DNA of 64,000 bases from JAVVHH01 sp965199665 (GTDB lineage Bacteria; Pseudomonadota; Alphaproteobacteria; Acetobacterales; Acetobacteraceae). The notes beneath the pieces are model-generated. The model had not been told where the DNA came from. It saw only the letters and a list, made by a program, of their open reading frames with translations, and did no database searches. The stretch is from positions 3,410,001-3,474,000 of the forward strand of contig OZ241208.1 of NCBI GenBank assembly GCA_965199665.1, read 5' to 3'. Positions 25,285 through 34,421 of the stretch are shown here, one piece after another. The translations under genes and the position numbers were made by a program. Each line of letters begins with the position of its first letter. Positions within the stretch are counted from its first letter, which is position 1.

Positions 25285-26535
25285 TCACAGTGCCACCATG
25301 CCCATCCAGAACATGGTCTGGTCGCCCACGTCGTGATCGTATTTGCGGACGAAGGTGAGTTTGCCGTCCGGTCCGATGCGGAACACCGATAGCCCCGCGG
25401 GTACGATGGCGACCCCGTCGGCACCGCGCACAGCGACGGGCAGGTTGTGCTCGGCGACCAGCAACCGTCCGCTCGGATCGATGTGGAAGGTGCGCGGATG
25501 GATGCCGCGCGTGTCGACGTGCTGGATCGCCGTGGGCTCGCCCGTCTCCTGGTTCAGTTCGTAGACCACGATGCCATTCTCGCCGCCCATGAACACCGGA
25601 GTGCCGTCGACATTCTCTGTCTGCTCGGCCCGGTTCGAGCCGTAGAGGAAACGGCCGTTCGGGTGCACATGGATGGGGCCGGCCGCCTGACGCGCCCGGT
25701 TCTTGCCGGGTGTGGCCAAGGTTCCGACCCGGAACAACAGCTCGGGCTCGACCGTCCCCTCCGCCATACGGAGCAGGCAGACTTGGTTTTGGGTCTCGAT
25801 GGAGAGATAGATCCAGGGCCGGGTCGGGTGGAAGTCGATATGGCGCGGCCCGAAGTCGCGTCCGCCATCGGGGGCGATCGAGATCTCGTGGCTCAGTTGG
25901 CCGTGCGCGTAGTCGAAGACCTTGAGCGCGCCGGGCTCCTCGGGCTGCGTGGGCGTGCCTTCATTGCCGCGCGTGACCAGGATGGCCAGCTTGTTGTCCG
26001 GTGTCACGCGCACCTGGTGGCCGTAGATGCCGGCGTCGATCGGCCCGGGCTGATCGACCTCCGCACCGGGCGTGAGATCGTCGTTGATCCGATAGACGCG
26101 TATCGCGCTGGGCTTGTTGAAGGCGACGAGGATGTTCTCGGACGGGATATCCGTCGTCACGTTGATGGGCCGCGTGGGAAGCACCACGGGTGCCCCGTGC
26201 GGAGTCAGCGCACCGTCCTCTCCGATCTTGAGCGCCAGCAAGTGGTGCGAGTTACTGGCTGCCGCGCCGTTGCCCGGAGCGGTGCTGCTCGTCACGACGT
26301 AGAGGTATCGATGCGAACGGTGCGGCCACGCGTATTGCACGCTGTCCGGGAGCGCGACGGTGCCGCGCCGGGTCAATGTCGCGGCCTCGACGTCCACGTC
26401 GTAGTGGATGAGATCCGGCCCGACATTGGCGTAGAGCGCCAGGCGTCGCGCCGTGGCGACGGGTTGCGCAGCCGAGAGGGTGGAAGCGGCGATGCTGCCA
26501 GTGATAGCGGCCAGGATGGTCCTCCGGTCAATCAT
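25285..26535 (-). CDS. Exported lactonase (6-phosphogluconolactonase family, beta-propeller)
   Basis: 416 residues with a twin-arginine-like leader (MIDRRTILAAITGSIAAS) and a seven-bladed propeller of the Pgl/lactonase family: LALYANVGPDLIHYDVD, YGHQVRVTPDNKLAILVTRG, GPRHIDFHPTRPWIYLS, GPIHVHPNGRFLYGSNR and HPRTFHIDPSGRLLVAEH. ATG 26535 is preceded by GAGGAAACC. Exported members likely open sugar lactones in the periplasm rather than act in the pentose phosphate pathway. It follows the MFS transporter gene by 50 bases, suggesting a sugar-acid/lactone uptake unit together with the broken Ldh gene. Confidence 0.88.
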   Translation of the reverse strand: MIDRRTILAAITGSIAASTLSAAQPVATARRLALYANVGPDLIHYDVDVEAATLTRRGTVALPDSVQYAWPHRSHRYLYVVTSSTAPGNGAAASNSHHLLALKIGEDGALTPHGAPVVLPTRPINVTTDIPSENILVAFNKPSAIRVYRINDDLTPGAEVDQPGPIDAGIYGHQVRVTPDNKLAILVTRGNEGTPTQPEEPGALKVFDYAHGQLSHEISIAPDGGRDFGPRHIDFHPTRPWIYLSIETQNQVCLLRMAEGTVEPELLFRVGTLATPGKNRARQAAGPIHVHPNGRFLYGSNRAEQTENVDGTPVFMGGENGIVVYELNQETGEPTAIQHVDTRGIHPRTFHIDPSGRLLVAEHNLPVAVRGADGVAIVPAGLSVFRIGPDGKLTFVRKYDHDVGDQTMFWMGMVAL

Positions 26536-26585
26536 TCGGGTTTCCTCGCTTATATTGGTTCTGGGTGCGCGTGGCCGGCTCGCCG

Positions 26586-27896
26586 TCACTCGTCGCGGAT
26601 GACGAATTTGAGCAGGATGGCGACCACCGTCGACATCGCCAGGAACCCGGCCATCGCGAGCAACCCGGCCTCGAACGACCCGGTGGCGTCCTTCAGCCAG
26701 CCCACGATCGTCGGCCCGAAGAACCCGCCGGTGGTGCCGACCGTGTTGATGAAGGCGATCCCGCCCGCGGCGGCGATCCCGGTGAGGAACCGCGTCGGGA
26801 TCGACCAGAAGATCGCCCGGGCTGCCGTGACACCGACGAGCGCGCCGGTCAGCCCGAGCAGCGACAGGTCGAACCGGCCGGTCGAGATCGCGACCAGGAA
26901 GCCCACCACGGCGAGGAAGCAGCATAGCGCGAGGTTGACGATCTTCTTGCCCGACCGGTCGGCGGCGCGCGCCCACAGGATCATGCCGACGCTGGCCGCG
27001 ACGTAGGGGATCGCGGAGATCCAACCGACCTGGAGGTTGGTGAGATTCTGCCCCTTGAGGATTTGCGGGAGCCAGATCTGGATGCCGTAGGAGCCGACGG
27101 TGAAACCGAGATAGACCACCGTGCACATCCAGACCCGGACGTCGCGCAACGCGGCGCCGAAATGGCTGACGGCGCGGTCCCGCTTCTCGCCCTCGACGCT
27201 GGCGATGATGACGCGCTTCTCGTCGGCCGTCAGCCAAGTGGCGTCTTGCGGCTTGTTGGTCAGCCGCTTCAACAGGACCAGGCCGATGATCGTCGCGGGG
27301 ATGCCCTCGATGATGAACAGCCATTTCCAACCGGCCAAGCCCCAGATGCCGTCGAAGCCAAGCAGCGTGCCGCCGAGCGGGCCGCCAAGCACCGAGGACA
27401 ACGGGATCGCGATCAGGAACCAGGACAGGATGCGGGCGCGATACTCCGCCGGGAACCAGGCCGACAGGAAGTAGGCGACGCCGGGAAAGAAGCCGGCCTC
27501 GGCCACGCCCAAGATGAAACGCAGGATGTAGAAGCTCATCGGACCGGAAACGAGCGCCATGGCGCAGGAGACGAGCCCCCAGGAAATCATGATCCGGGCG
27601 ATCCAGACCCGGGCACCGTACCGATACAGCAGGATGTTGCCCGGTATCTCGAAGCCGCAGTAACCGACGAACAGGATCCCGGCGCCCCAGCCGAACTGTG
27701 TCGCCGAAAGGCCGATGTCGCGGTTCATCTGCAGCGCGGCGAAACCGATATTGGTCCGGTCGAGGAAGTTAAAGACATAAGCCAACGTCAAGATCGGCAG
27801 CATCCGCCAGATCACCTTGCTGAACGCGACCTTCTTCAATGCCTCGTCGTCGGCCGTTTGCTCGCCTGATTTTGGATGTACGATGGCTTCCGTCAC
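26586..27896 (-). CDS. MFS transporter, anion:cation symporter type
   Basis: 436 residues with about twelve membrane segments and the ACS-family landmark NFLDRTNIGFAALQMNRDIG after the first helix, plus RFILGVAEAGFFPGVAYFLS and WFPAEYRAR. Relatives carry tartrate, galactonate, phthalate and similar organic acids with protons. GTG 27896 is used because GGGAGGCATCC precedes it; longer starts add an unlikely leader. It stands between a truncated dehydrogenase gene (upstream) and the lactonase gene. The original promoter appears to have been deleted with the 5' end of the dehydrogenase. Confidence 0.9.
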   Translation of the reverse strand: MTEAIVHPKSGEQTADDEALKKVAFSKVIWRMLPILTLAYVFNFLDRTNIGFAALQMNRDIGLSATQFGWGAGILFVGYCGFEIPGNILLYRYGARVWIARIMISWGLVSCAMALVSGPMSFYILRFILGVAEAGFFPGVAYFLSAWFPAEYRARILSWFLIAIPLSSVLGGPLGGTLLGFDGIWGLAGWKWLFIIEGIPATIIGLVLLKRLTNKPQDATWLTADEKRVIIASVEGEKRDRAVSHFGAALRDVRVWMCTVVYLGFTVGSYGIQIWLPQILKGQNLTNLQVGWISAIPYVAASVGMILWARAADRSGKKIVNLALCCFLAVVGFLVAISTGRFDLSLLGLTGALVGVTAARAIFWSIPTRFLTGIAAAGGIAFINTVGTTGGFFGPTIVGWLKDATGSFEAGLLAMAGFLAMSTVVAILLKFVIRDE

Positions 27897-27963
27897 GGAT
27901 GCCTCCCTTCTCGCCCCGTGTTGCCAGGGCTTTGATTGTTGTGCTGAGCCGTCGCGGCTCCGG

Positions 27964-28930
27964 TCAGGCGGGAGGAACGCGCTCGGCGAGCGCCCGGAGT
28001 TTGGCAAGAAGTGCCGGGTCGAGACGGATGCCCTCCTGCCGGGCGCGGGCGAGGTTCCGGTTCTCGATCTCGCCCGGCAGCAACACCGGCGCGTTCGGGT
28101 CGGCGGGAGGCGTGGAATGCAGGATGTGGGCGAAATCGTTCATCCGCTCCGACAGCCAGCCCGCGGGGCCGAGCCGCTTGGTGTCGATCAGCAGGAAGTA
28201 ATGGCCGAGGTTCTGCGGCTCGCCGGGCGCATCGACCCATGATTTGACGTGCGTGAGGTAAGCCGCCCCCGACAGCAGCCCGGCGAGCAGATCCACCACC
28301 AGGGCGAGGCCGTATCCCTTGTGGCCACCGATCGGTAGCAGGAAGCCGTTCAGGGCTTCGTTGGGGTCCGTGGTGGGCTTGCCCGAGCGGTCGGTTGCCC
28401 AGGTGTCGGGGATCGGCTGCCCGGCTTTGGCCGCGTTGCGTATCTTGGCCCGCGCCGCGACGCTGATGGCCATGTCGAGGATCACCGGGTCGCCCCCCGG
28501 GTTGGGGAAGCCGAAGCCGCACGGGCTGTTGCCCAGCCGCGCCTCGCTGCCGCCCCAGGGCGCGATCGTGGTGCTGGCGTTGCTGCCGATCAGGCTCGCG
28601 AACCCGGCCTGGGCGGCCATGTAGTTGTAAGGCGAGACCGGGCCAAAATGGTTGCTGCCGCGTGCCAGTGCCAGCGCGACGCCCGTCGTGGCCGCCGCCT
28701 CCATCGCGGCTTCCAGCGCCCGCATCCCGACCAGCGGGCCTACGCCGTTGTCGCCGTCCACCCGAATCATGGCAGGCGCCACCGGCTCCGACGTGATGGA
28801 GGGGCGCGGATTGATGCCGTTGATGTCGAGGCGCTCGCCGTAGGACTCGATCCGGCCCACGCCGTGGGTGCTCAGCCCGAACATCTCGGCCAGCACGAGG
28901 ATGCCGGCCGTGTCCGCGGCGAGATTGACG
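27964..28930 (-). pseudogene. Ldh-family malate/lactate/sugar-acid dehydrogenase, 5' truncated
   Basis: The frame encodes most of an LDH2/Ldh-type NAD(P)-dependent oxidoreductase: ILVLAEMFGLSTHGVGRIES, GSNHFGPVSPYNYMAAQAG, DMAISVAARAKIRNAAKAG and GGHKGYGLALVVDLLAGLLS. It lacks roughly the first 25 residues of the family; upstream of about 28930 the reading turns into the antisense of a LysR gene fragment. The frame stays open upstream to a possible start near 29316, so a chimeric protein could be made, but the native start and promoter are gone. It was probably the first gene of a Ldh-MFS-lactonase operon. Confidence 0.75.
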
Positions 28931-29397
28931 GCGCCTTCCTGTTCCACCCGCCCTTCAAGCTCCCGAAAAGCTTCCTCTGGCGACCGCTTCAGGCCGAACG
29001 CTTCGTGGTCATCACGCCGGCGAGCGAGGCCGGCACGGACGCGCTCCAGTTGCTGCGCGAGCGGCCGCTGGTGCGCTACGATCGATCGCTGTGGTCGGGC
29101 CAGATCGCCGACAGCTACCTGCGCCAGCAACGGATCCGGCCCAACGAGCGGATCGAACTCGACGCGCTGGACGCCATCGCGGTTCTGGTCCATCGCGGCC
29201 TGGGGATTTCGTTGGTTCCCGACCGGGCGCTGCCGTGGCCGGAAGGGTTGGCCCTCAAGAAGCTCGCCCTTCCCGATCCGGCACCCCGACGGGAACTCGG
29301 CCTGCTCTGGCCGCACGCCTCCGCTTACGCGCGGCTGCTTCGGGTTCTCGAGCAGGAAACCATCGTCGCCCTGAGCGACAAGGGATCCGCGCCGTAG
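28930..29397 (+). pseudogene. LysR regulator, only C-terminal half of effector domain left
   Basis: Plus-strand codons from about 28930 read FHPPFKLPKSFLWRPLQAER, TPASEAGTDALQLLRERPLV, LDALDAIAVLVHRGLGISLV and PDRALPWPEGLALKKLALPD, the second half of a LysR substrate-binding domain ending normally at TAG 29397. The DNA-binding domain and the first half of the effector domain are missing. It stood divergent to the Ldh gene and joins it back to back at about 28930. Confidence 0.75.
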
Positions 29398-29422
29398 CAG
29401 CCGGCGGGATCGCTTGGCACGT

Positions 29423-30148
29423 TCAAAGCTTTGGCGTTGCCGGACGAATTCGCTTCAAATGCGGAGTTGGACGTGGATCGTCCGCGAAGGCGAGGTGCTC
29501 ACCAATGTAAGCGGCCGCGCCCTGAATCTCTTGTTCGAGCGCCTTGCTGGCGACGTCGATCTCGCCCCTGCGCAGGCCCTCGACCATCTCGTCGTGCCGA
29601 TGTCCGGCACCGTTCTGACTGATCAGCATCCATCGTGCATCCCAGAAGACGGGTCCGCGTCGAAGCCACAAGGCCTCGATCAAGCTGAGCAAGAGCGGGG
29701 CCGACGCCGCGCGGTAGATCTTGAACAGGAACTCACGGTCGGCTTTGAGCACAGCCTCGGCATCGCCACGGCTGCGCGCATCCGTATGGATTTGGGCCAA
29801 CGCGCCGAGTTGCTCCATGTCGCCGCTCAGCAAATGCGGCCCGGCCAGCCGCACGGCGAGCGGTTCCAACTCGGCCCGGATGGCGCTCAACTCGAGGAAG
29901 CCCGCACGGGTCAAGCGCGGTACCGTCGCCGAGCCCGATGGACCGATGTCGAGAGCTTGTTCGGTCGCCAGCCGTCGGAGAGCGCTTCGGACCGGCATGG
30001 CGCTCGTCCCGAGAGAAGCGGCCACTCGTCTGATCGACAAGCGCTCGCCGGGTGCGAACACGCCTTCGACCAGCGCCGCCCGCAGATGACGGTAGGCTCT
30101 CTCCTCCAATCCCTCGCCGTCGTCATTGTTCGCTTGCACGAGGCTCAT
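29423..30148 (-). CDS. GntR-family regulator (FCD type)
   Basis: 241 residues from ATG 30148. N-terminal winged helix: LEERAYRHLRAALVEGVFAP and GERLSIRRVAASLGTSAMPV with RSALRRLATEQAL; then an all-helical FCD effector domain (FLELSAIRAELEPLAVRLAG). The gene is divergent from the aminomutase-like gene and likely controls it. A perfect palindrome TGTGATCACA lies directly before the start codon, suggesting autorepression. A GTG at 30199 would place that palindrome inside the coding sequence and is less attractive. No Shine-Dalgarno is visible, so a leaderless message is possible. Confidence 0.88.
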   Translation of the reverse strand: MSLVQANNDDGEGLEERAYRHLRAALVEGVFAPGERLSIRRVAASLGTSAMPVRSALRRLATEQALDIGPSGSATVPRLTRAGFLELSAIRAELEPLAVRLAGPHLLSGDMEQLGALAQIHTDARSRGDAEAVLKADREFLFKIYRAASAPLLLSLIEALWLRRGPVFWDARWMLISQNGAGHRHDEMVEGLRRGEIDVASKALEQEIQGAAAYIGEHLAFADDPRPTPHLKRIRPATPKL

Positions 30149-30150
30149 TT

Positions 30151-30160
30151 TGTGATCACA
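30151..30160. promoter_or_regulatory. Candidate GntR operator
   Basis: TGTGATCACA is a perfect ten-base palindrome two bases upstream of the GntR start codon and about 100 bases upstream of the aminomutase-like gene. Its length and symmetry are typical of FCD-type GntR sites, which are often autoregulatory. Assignment rests on position and symmetry alone. Confidence 0.5.
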
Positions 30161-30257
30161 CTTCGAAGCATAGTGAGATCGCACCGCTGATCTCTTCACG
30201 CTTTTAACGCGAGTGCCCGATGAAAGCAGCCCGCCTGCAGACCGCGATGTGCTCTCG

Positions 30258-31577
30258 ATGAGTGCGGCGACAACCTTGCGAAACAGCGACGTTGCAGAGT
30301 GCGTCGCGGAGGCGCGGGAGCGCTACGAGTCGGCCAGGCCGAAAAGCGCGGCTCTTCATGTCGAGGCGCGAGAAGTCATGCCCGGCGGCAACACGCGCTC
30401 CGTCCTGTCCTATGGCCCATTCCCGACCGCAATGGCGCGCGGCGCCGGCTGCCGCCTCTGGGACGTCGACGGGCACGAGTATCTGGATCTTTGCGGCGAG
30501 TACACCGCCGGGCTGTTCGGTCACTCCGAACCGCGCATCCTCGAAGCACTGGAAGCGGCCCTGGCCCGCGGCCTGAACCTTGCGGCCGTGGGCCATGGCG
30601 AGACGCGCCTGGCGCGCCTTCTGGTCGACCGTTTCCCATCGCTGGACATGGTTCGTTTCACCAACAGCGGCACGGAAGCCAATTTGATGGCGCTGACGGC
30701 GGCGCGCGCCTTCACCAAGCGCGCCAAGATCATGGTCTTCCGCGGCGGCTACCATGGCGGCGTGCTGACCTTTCCCATTGGGGGCGCAAGCGCGGCCACC
30801 GTTCCGTTCCCGACCGTGATGGCCGACTACAATGACGCGGAAGGGGCCGTCGCTCTGATCGAGGAGCACGCGGCGGATCTGGCGGCCGTCATCGTGGAGC
30901 CCATGCTCGGCTCCGGTGGCTGCATCGTGGGTCGGCCGGATTTCCTCGCCGCCCTTCGCGCGGCCACCCAGGCCACGGGCACCGTGCTGATCTTCGACGA
31001 GGTGATGACGTCGCGGATGAGCGCGGGCGGCATGCAGGAGCGGCTCGGTATCGTCCCGGACATGACGGCGCTGGGCAAATACATGGCCGGCGGCATGAGC
31101 TTCGGCGCTTTCGGGGGCCGGGCCGACATCATGGACCAGTTCGTCTCCGCCTTGCCGCACGCGGGCACGTTCAACAACAACGTCCTATCCATGGCCGGCG
31201 GCGGCGTCGCGCTCGGGGAGATCTTCACGCCGGACTGCGCCGAAGCGCTCTTCCAACGCGGCGAAGCGCTCCGGCATCAGCTGAACGACATCTGCCAGTC
31301 GGCAAACGTCGCCATGCACTTCACCGGCCTCGGCTCGATGCTGACCGCCCAATTCCGCCCCGGCCCGATCGACCGACCCACGCCCGCCAGCCCGGCCGAG
31401 GAAGGGGCGAGGGAGCTGTTCTTCTTCGACATGCTCGAGGCCGGCATCTACCTCGCGCGGCGCGGCATGGTGGCACTCAGCCTGCCGGTCGGCGACGCCG
31501 AGTTGGACCGATTCCGCCAGGCCGTCACCGAATTCGTGCGGTCGCGCGAGCCGTTGCTGCGCGACGCCGGCGCCTGA
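30258..31577 (+). CDS. Class III aminotransferase, glutamate-1-semialdehyde aminomutase-like
   Basis: 439 residues from ATG 30258. PLP-enzyme features: SGTEANLMALTAARAFT, the PLP-ring Asp D247 in LIFDEVMTSR, the PLP lysine K274 in ALGKYMAGGMSFG and the hydrophobic N-terminal region MPGGNTRSVLSYGPFP. The overall pattern matches GSA 2,1-aminomutase-like enzymes. Because it opens a transport and hydrolase cluster under a GntR regulator rather than sitting with haem genes, it more likely transaminates an imported amino compound. Another start at 30213 (GTG) exists; neither has a good ribosome site. It is followed after 38 bases by a Dpp-type binding protein. Confidence 0.88.
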   Translation: MSAATTLRNSDVAECVAEARERYESARPKSAALHVEAREVMPGGNTRSVLSYGPFPTAMARGAGCRLWDVDGHEYLDLCGEYTAGLFGHSEPRILEALEAALARGLNLAAVGHGETRLARLLVDRFPSLDMVRFTNSGTEANLMALTAARAFTKRAKIMVFRGGYHGGVLTFPIGGASAATVPFPTVMADYNDAEGAVALIEEHAADLAAVIVEPMLGSGGCIVGRPDFLAALRAATQATGTVLIFDEVMTSRMSAGGMQERLGIVPDMTALGKYMAGGMSFGAFGGRADIMDQFVSALPHAGTFNNNVLSMAGGGVALGEIFTPDCAEALFQRGEALRHQLNDICQSANVAMHFTGLGSMLTAQFRPGPIDRPTPASPAEEGARELFFFDMLEAGIYLARRGMVALSLPVGDAELDRFRQAVTEFVRSREPLLRDAGA

Positions 31578-31615
31578 CGCCCGAGCCTTCCCGCCCATCA
31601 CAGGAGAAGCCATCG

Positions 31616-33202
31616 ATGCGCCGTCGCGACTTCCTGGCTTCAGCCACAACGGCCGCCCTGGTCGCCCGCGCCCGTCCCGCCCGGTCGCAAGACAAGCGCG
31701 TGCTTCGCTTCGTCCCGCAAGCGAACCTGACCTCGTTGGACCCAATCTGGACCACCGCTGCCGTCACCGGGCTGCATGGCTATTACGTGTTCGACACGTT
31801 GTTCGCGCTCGACGAAAAGGGCGAGGTCCAGCCCCAAATGGCCGAGCGCTTCGGCGTCACCGATGACGGCCGGGTCTGGACGATCCGGTTGCGCGACGGC
31901 TTGCGCTGGCACGATGGCGAGCCCGTGTTGGCCCGCGACTGCACCGCAAGTCTGAAACGCTGGAGCCAGCGCGACACGTTCGGGCAGTCGCTCGCGCGCG
32001 TGGTCGACGAGTGGGGCACCGCCGACGATCGTACGATCCAGATCAAGCTCAAGTCGCCGTTCCCGCTGCTTCCGGCTGCCCTGGGCAAGATCTCGTCGGC
32101 CACCGCCTTCATGATGCCCGAACGCTTGGCCAAGACCGACGCGTTCCAGCAGGTCACCGAGATGGTAGGCTCCGGCCCGTTCCGCTTCGTTGCCAACGAG
32201 TTCGTCTCCGGCAGCCGGGTCACCTATGCCAAGTTCGACCGCTACGTGCCGCGGCAGGAGCCGGCCTCCGGCCTGGCCGGCGGCAAGATGGTGCATTTCG
32301 ATCGTGTCGAATGGACCGTCATCCCCGACAGCGCCACGGCATCGGCGGCGTTGCAAGCCGGCGAGATCGACTGGTGGGATCAGGTCAATCCCGATCTGTC
32401 GCCGCTTCTGCGCCGCAGCCCCGGCGTGACCGTCGGGGTCAACGACCCGGCAGGCTACATCGGCATGGGACGCTTCAACGCCCTGCAGCCGCCCTTCGAC
32501 AATCCGGCCATTCGCCGCGCCGTCCTCATTGCCGCCAACCAGGACGACTACCTGCGTGCCATCACCGGCAACGACCCCGACATCTTTTCCGAATGCCACA
32601 GCATGTGGCCGTGCGGCACCACCTATGGTGAGGCGAGTCCCCCGGAATGGCTACGCAGCGCGCCCAATCTCGACCGGGCCCGGGCGATGCTGAAAGAGGC
32701 CGGCTACAAGAATGAAAAGGCGGTCGTGATCAATCCGAGCGACCTTCCCAGCATCGGGCCATTCGGCCAGGTCACTGCCGATCTGCTCAAGCGCCTGGGC
32801 ATGAACGTCGAGTTGGTGGAGACGGATTGGGGCTCCGTGATCCAACGCCGAGCCAGCAAGGCGCCGGCCAATCAGGGTGGGTGGAGCATGTTCCATACCT
32901 GGTGGCCCGGTGGCACCATCGCCAACCCGGCCATCAACCCGACCATCCGCGGCCAGGGCGAGCAGGGCGGCTGGTTCGGTTGGTATAAGAGCGAGGAGAT
33001 GGAGCATCTCGCCGCCGAATGGCTGGTCGCGCCGGACCCGAAGGCCCAAGCCGCATTCGCCGGGCAGATGCAACAACTCGCCTTCCAAGATGTGCCCCTC
33101 TTGCCGCTCGGGCGATACTTCGTCCGCACGGCCTATCGCACCGGCCTGACCGGTTTCGTCAAGAGCAGCTTCAATATTCCATGGAACGTCAGGCGCGCCT
33201 GA
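31616..33202 (+). CDS. ABC transporter solute-binding protein (SBP_bac_5/Dpp type) no. 1
   Basis: 528 residues with a twin-arginine leader (MRRRDFLASATTAALVA) and the family 5 binding-protein pattern: LTSLDPIWTTAAVTGLHGYY, PQMAERFGVTDDGRVWTIRL, LRDGLRWHDGEPV and VAGSGPFRF-like GSGPFRFVANEF. These proteins bind peptides, opines, nickel complexes or other large polar ligands outside the membrane. It is first of three such proteins in the region and lies between the aminotransferase and the phosphotriesterase-like gene. It presumably uses the permease set at 35590-39234. Confidence 0.92.
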   Translation: MRRRDFLASATTAALVARARPARSQDKRVLRFVPQANLTSLDPIWTTAAVTGLHGYYVFDTLFALDEKGEVQPQMAERFGVTDDGRVWTIRLRDGLRWHDGEPVLARDCTASLKRWSQRDTFGQSLARVVDEWGTADDRTIQIKLKSPFPLLPAALGKISSATAFMMPERLAKTDAFQQVTEMVGSGPFRFVANEFVSGSRVTYAKFDRYVPRQEPASGLAGGKMVHFDRVEWTVIPDSATASAALQAGEIDWWDQVNPDLSPLLRRSPGVTVGVNDPAGYIGMGRFNALQPPFDNPAIRRAVLIAANQDDYLRAITGNDPDIFSECHSMWPCGTTYGEASPPEWLRSAPNLDRARAMLKEAGYKNEKAVVINPSDLPSIGPFGQVTADLLKRLGMNVELVETDWGSVIQRRASKAPANQGGWSMFHTWWPGGTIANPAINPTIRGQGEQGGWFGWYKSEEMEHLAAEWLVAPDPKAQAAFAGQMQQLAFQDVPLLPLGRYFVRTAYRTGLTGFVKSSFNIPWNVRRA

Positions 33203-33237
33203 GAGCCTCTTGGAAGAGCAACGGAGTCGAATGAACG

Positions 33238-34281
33238 ATGACACGGCTGACACGGGCGGAGATGAAGGGCAAAGCCCAAACGGTGCTTGGATTGGTCGAT
33301 CCGGCCGAACTCGGCTCGACCTTGATGCACGAGCACCTGATCTGGAACATCGTGCCGCCTGCCAAGCGCGCCGAGATCCCGGCGGGCACGGTGGACTCCC
33401 ATCCTTGGTGGGGGTTGCTGAACCATTTCGTGTCCGATTTGCGGAACTCGGTCCAGCGCGACCGTGACGCCGCGTCGCGGGCGACGGCCGAGATCGTTGC
33501 CCATGGCGGCCAGACCGTCGTTGAACTGACGATCGGTGGCCTGGAGCCTGATCCCGAAGGACTTGCCCAGGTCGCGCGTGACACCGGCGCCCACATCGTC
33601 ATGGGATGCGGCCACTATGTCCACGACTACCAGGATCCGGCCAATCACGACCGCAGCGTCGACAGTTTCGCCAAGGAGATGATCGAGCAGGTGCAGCAGG
33701 GCGCCTGGGGCACCGACGTGCGCGCCGGCATCGTCGGCGAGATCGGCTGCCAATGGCCCTGGACCGACTTGGAGAAGCGCGTTCTCGCCGGCGCCGTCGT
33801 CGCCCAGCAGGAAACCGGCGGTGCTCTCACCATCCATCCGGCGCGACACGAGGACCATCCCTGGATGCTCGTCGAATTTCTCCGACAGGAGGGCGCCGAC
33901 ATGTCTCGCACCATCATCGACCACATCGACCGCACCATCTTCGATGATGACCGCCTCTTCCGCCTGGCGGATTCGGGCGTGATCTTGGAATGGGATCTGT
34001 TCGGCCAGGAATCGACCTACTACCCGGTCGCAGATATCGACATGCCGAACGACGGCGCCCGCATCAAGGCGATCCGCCGAACGATCGATCGGGGGCATGG
34101 ATCGCAGATCGTGATCAGCCACGACATCTGCCACACGGTGCAGATGAGCGAACACGGTGGTCACGGGTATGCGCATATCCATCGCACTGTGCTGCCGCGC
34201 ATGATGAAGCGCGGGTTCAGCCAGGCGGAGATCGACACCATCATGGTCGACAACCCCCGCCGCCTGCTGACCTTCGTCTGA
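33238..34281 (+). CDS. Phosphotriesterase-family metal-dependent hydrolase
   Basis: 347 residues of the PTE/amidohydrolase fold. Metal ligands seen are H31 and H33 (MHEHL), a Glu at the bridging position (GIVGEIGCQWPW), His in LTIHPARHED, His in TIIDHIDRT and Asp in ISHDICHTV. Family members are organophosphatases, lactonases and resiniferatoxin-binding-like hydrolases; substrates are unpredictable. ATG 33238 follows the binding-protein stop by 35 bases, so they are probably one transcript, which a strong hairpin at 34293 ends. Because of its genomic company I infer hydrolysis of the imported compound. Confidence 0.9.
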   Translation: MTRLTRAEMKGKAQTVLGLVDPAELGSTLMHEHLIWNIVPPAKRAEIPAGTVDSHPWWGLLNHFVSDLRNSVQRDRDAASRATAEIVAHGGQTVVELTIGGLEPDPEGLAQVARDTGAHIVMGCGHYVHDYQDPANHDRSVDSFAKEMIEQVQQGAWGTDVRAGIVGEIGCQWPWTDLEKRVLAGAVVAQQETGGALTIHPARHEDHPWMLVEFLRQEGADMSRTIIDHIDRTIFDDDRLFRLADSGVILEWDLFGQESTYYPVADIDMPNDGARIKAIRRTIDRGHGSQIVISHDICHTVQMSEHGGHGYAHIHRTVLPRMMKRGFSQAEIDTIMVDNPRRLLTFV

Positions 34282-34292
34282 CCTAGACTGGT

Positions 34293-34323
34293 CACTCCGG
34301 CGGATCGCGGGTCCGCCGGAGTG
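34293..34323 (+). terminator. Strong GC hairpin after the phosphotriesterase-like gene
   Basis: CACTCCGGCGGA (34293-34304) and its exact complement TCCGCCGGAGTG (34312-34323) form a perfect 12-base stem with a seven-base loop, twelve bases after the stop at 34281. There is no T run, so termination efficiency is uncertain, but position and perfection argue for a terminator separating the first binding-protein transcript from the next gene at 34422. Confidence 0.7.
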
Positions 34324-34421
34324 AATTGGGCGCGCTCATCGGGCCTGGTGCGACGCGCATCGCGAATTGCCATGATCGCGTGGCGAGCGCAGCCTCTCAG
34401 CCGACTTTGACGCGAGGCGAG

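Noticed and set aside
25447..27006. 519-codon plus-strand frame opposite the lactonase and MFS genes
   Set aside because: No recognisable protein features; crosses two well-supported genes on the other strand.
34293..34323. Inverted repeat considered as an insertion-sequence end or attachment site
   Set aside because: There is no transposase or integrase nearby and no direct repeats; position after a stop codon fits a terminator better.
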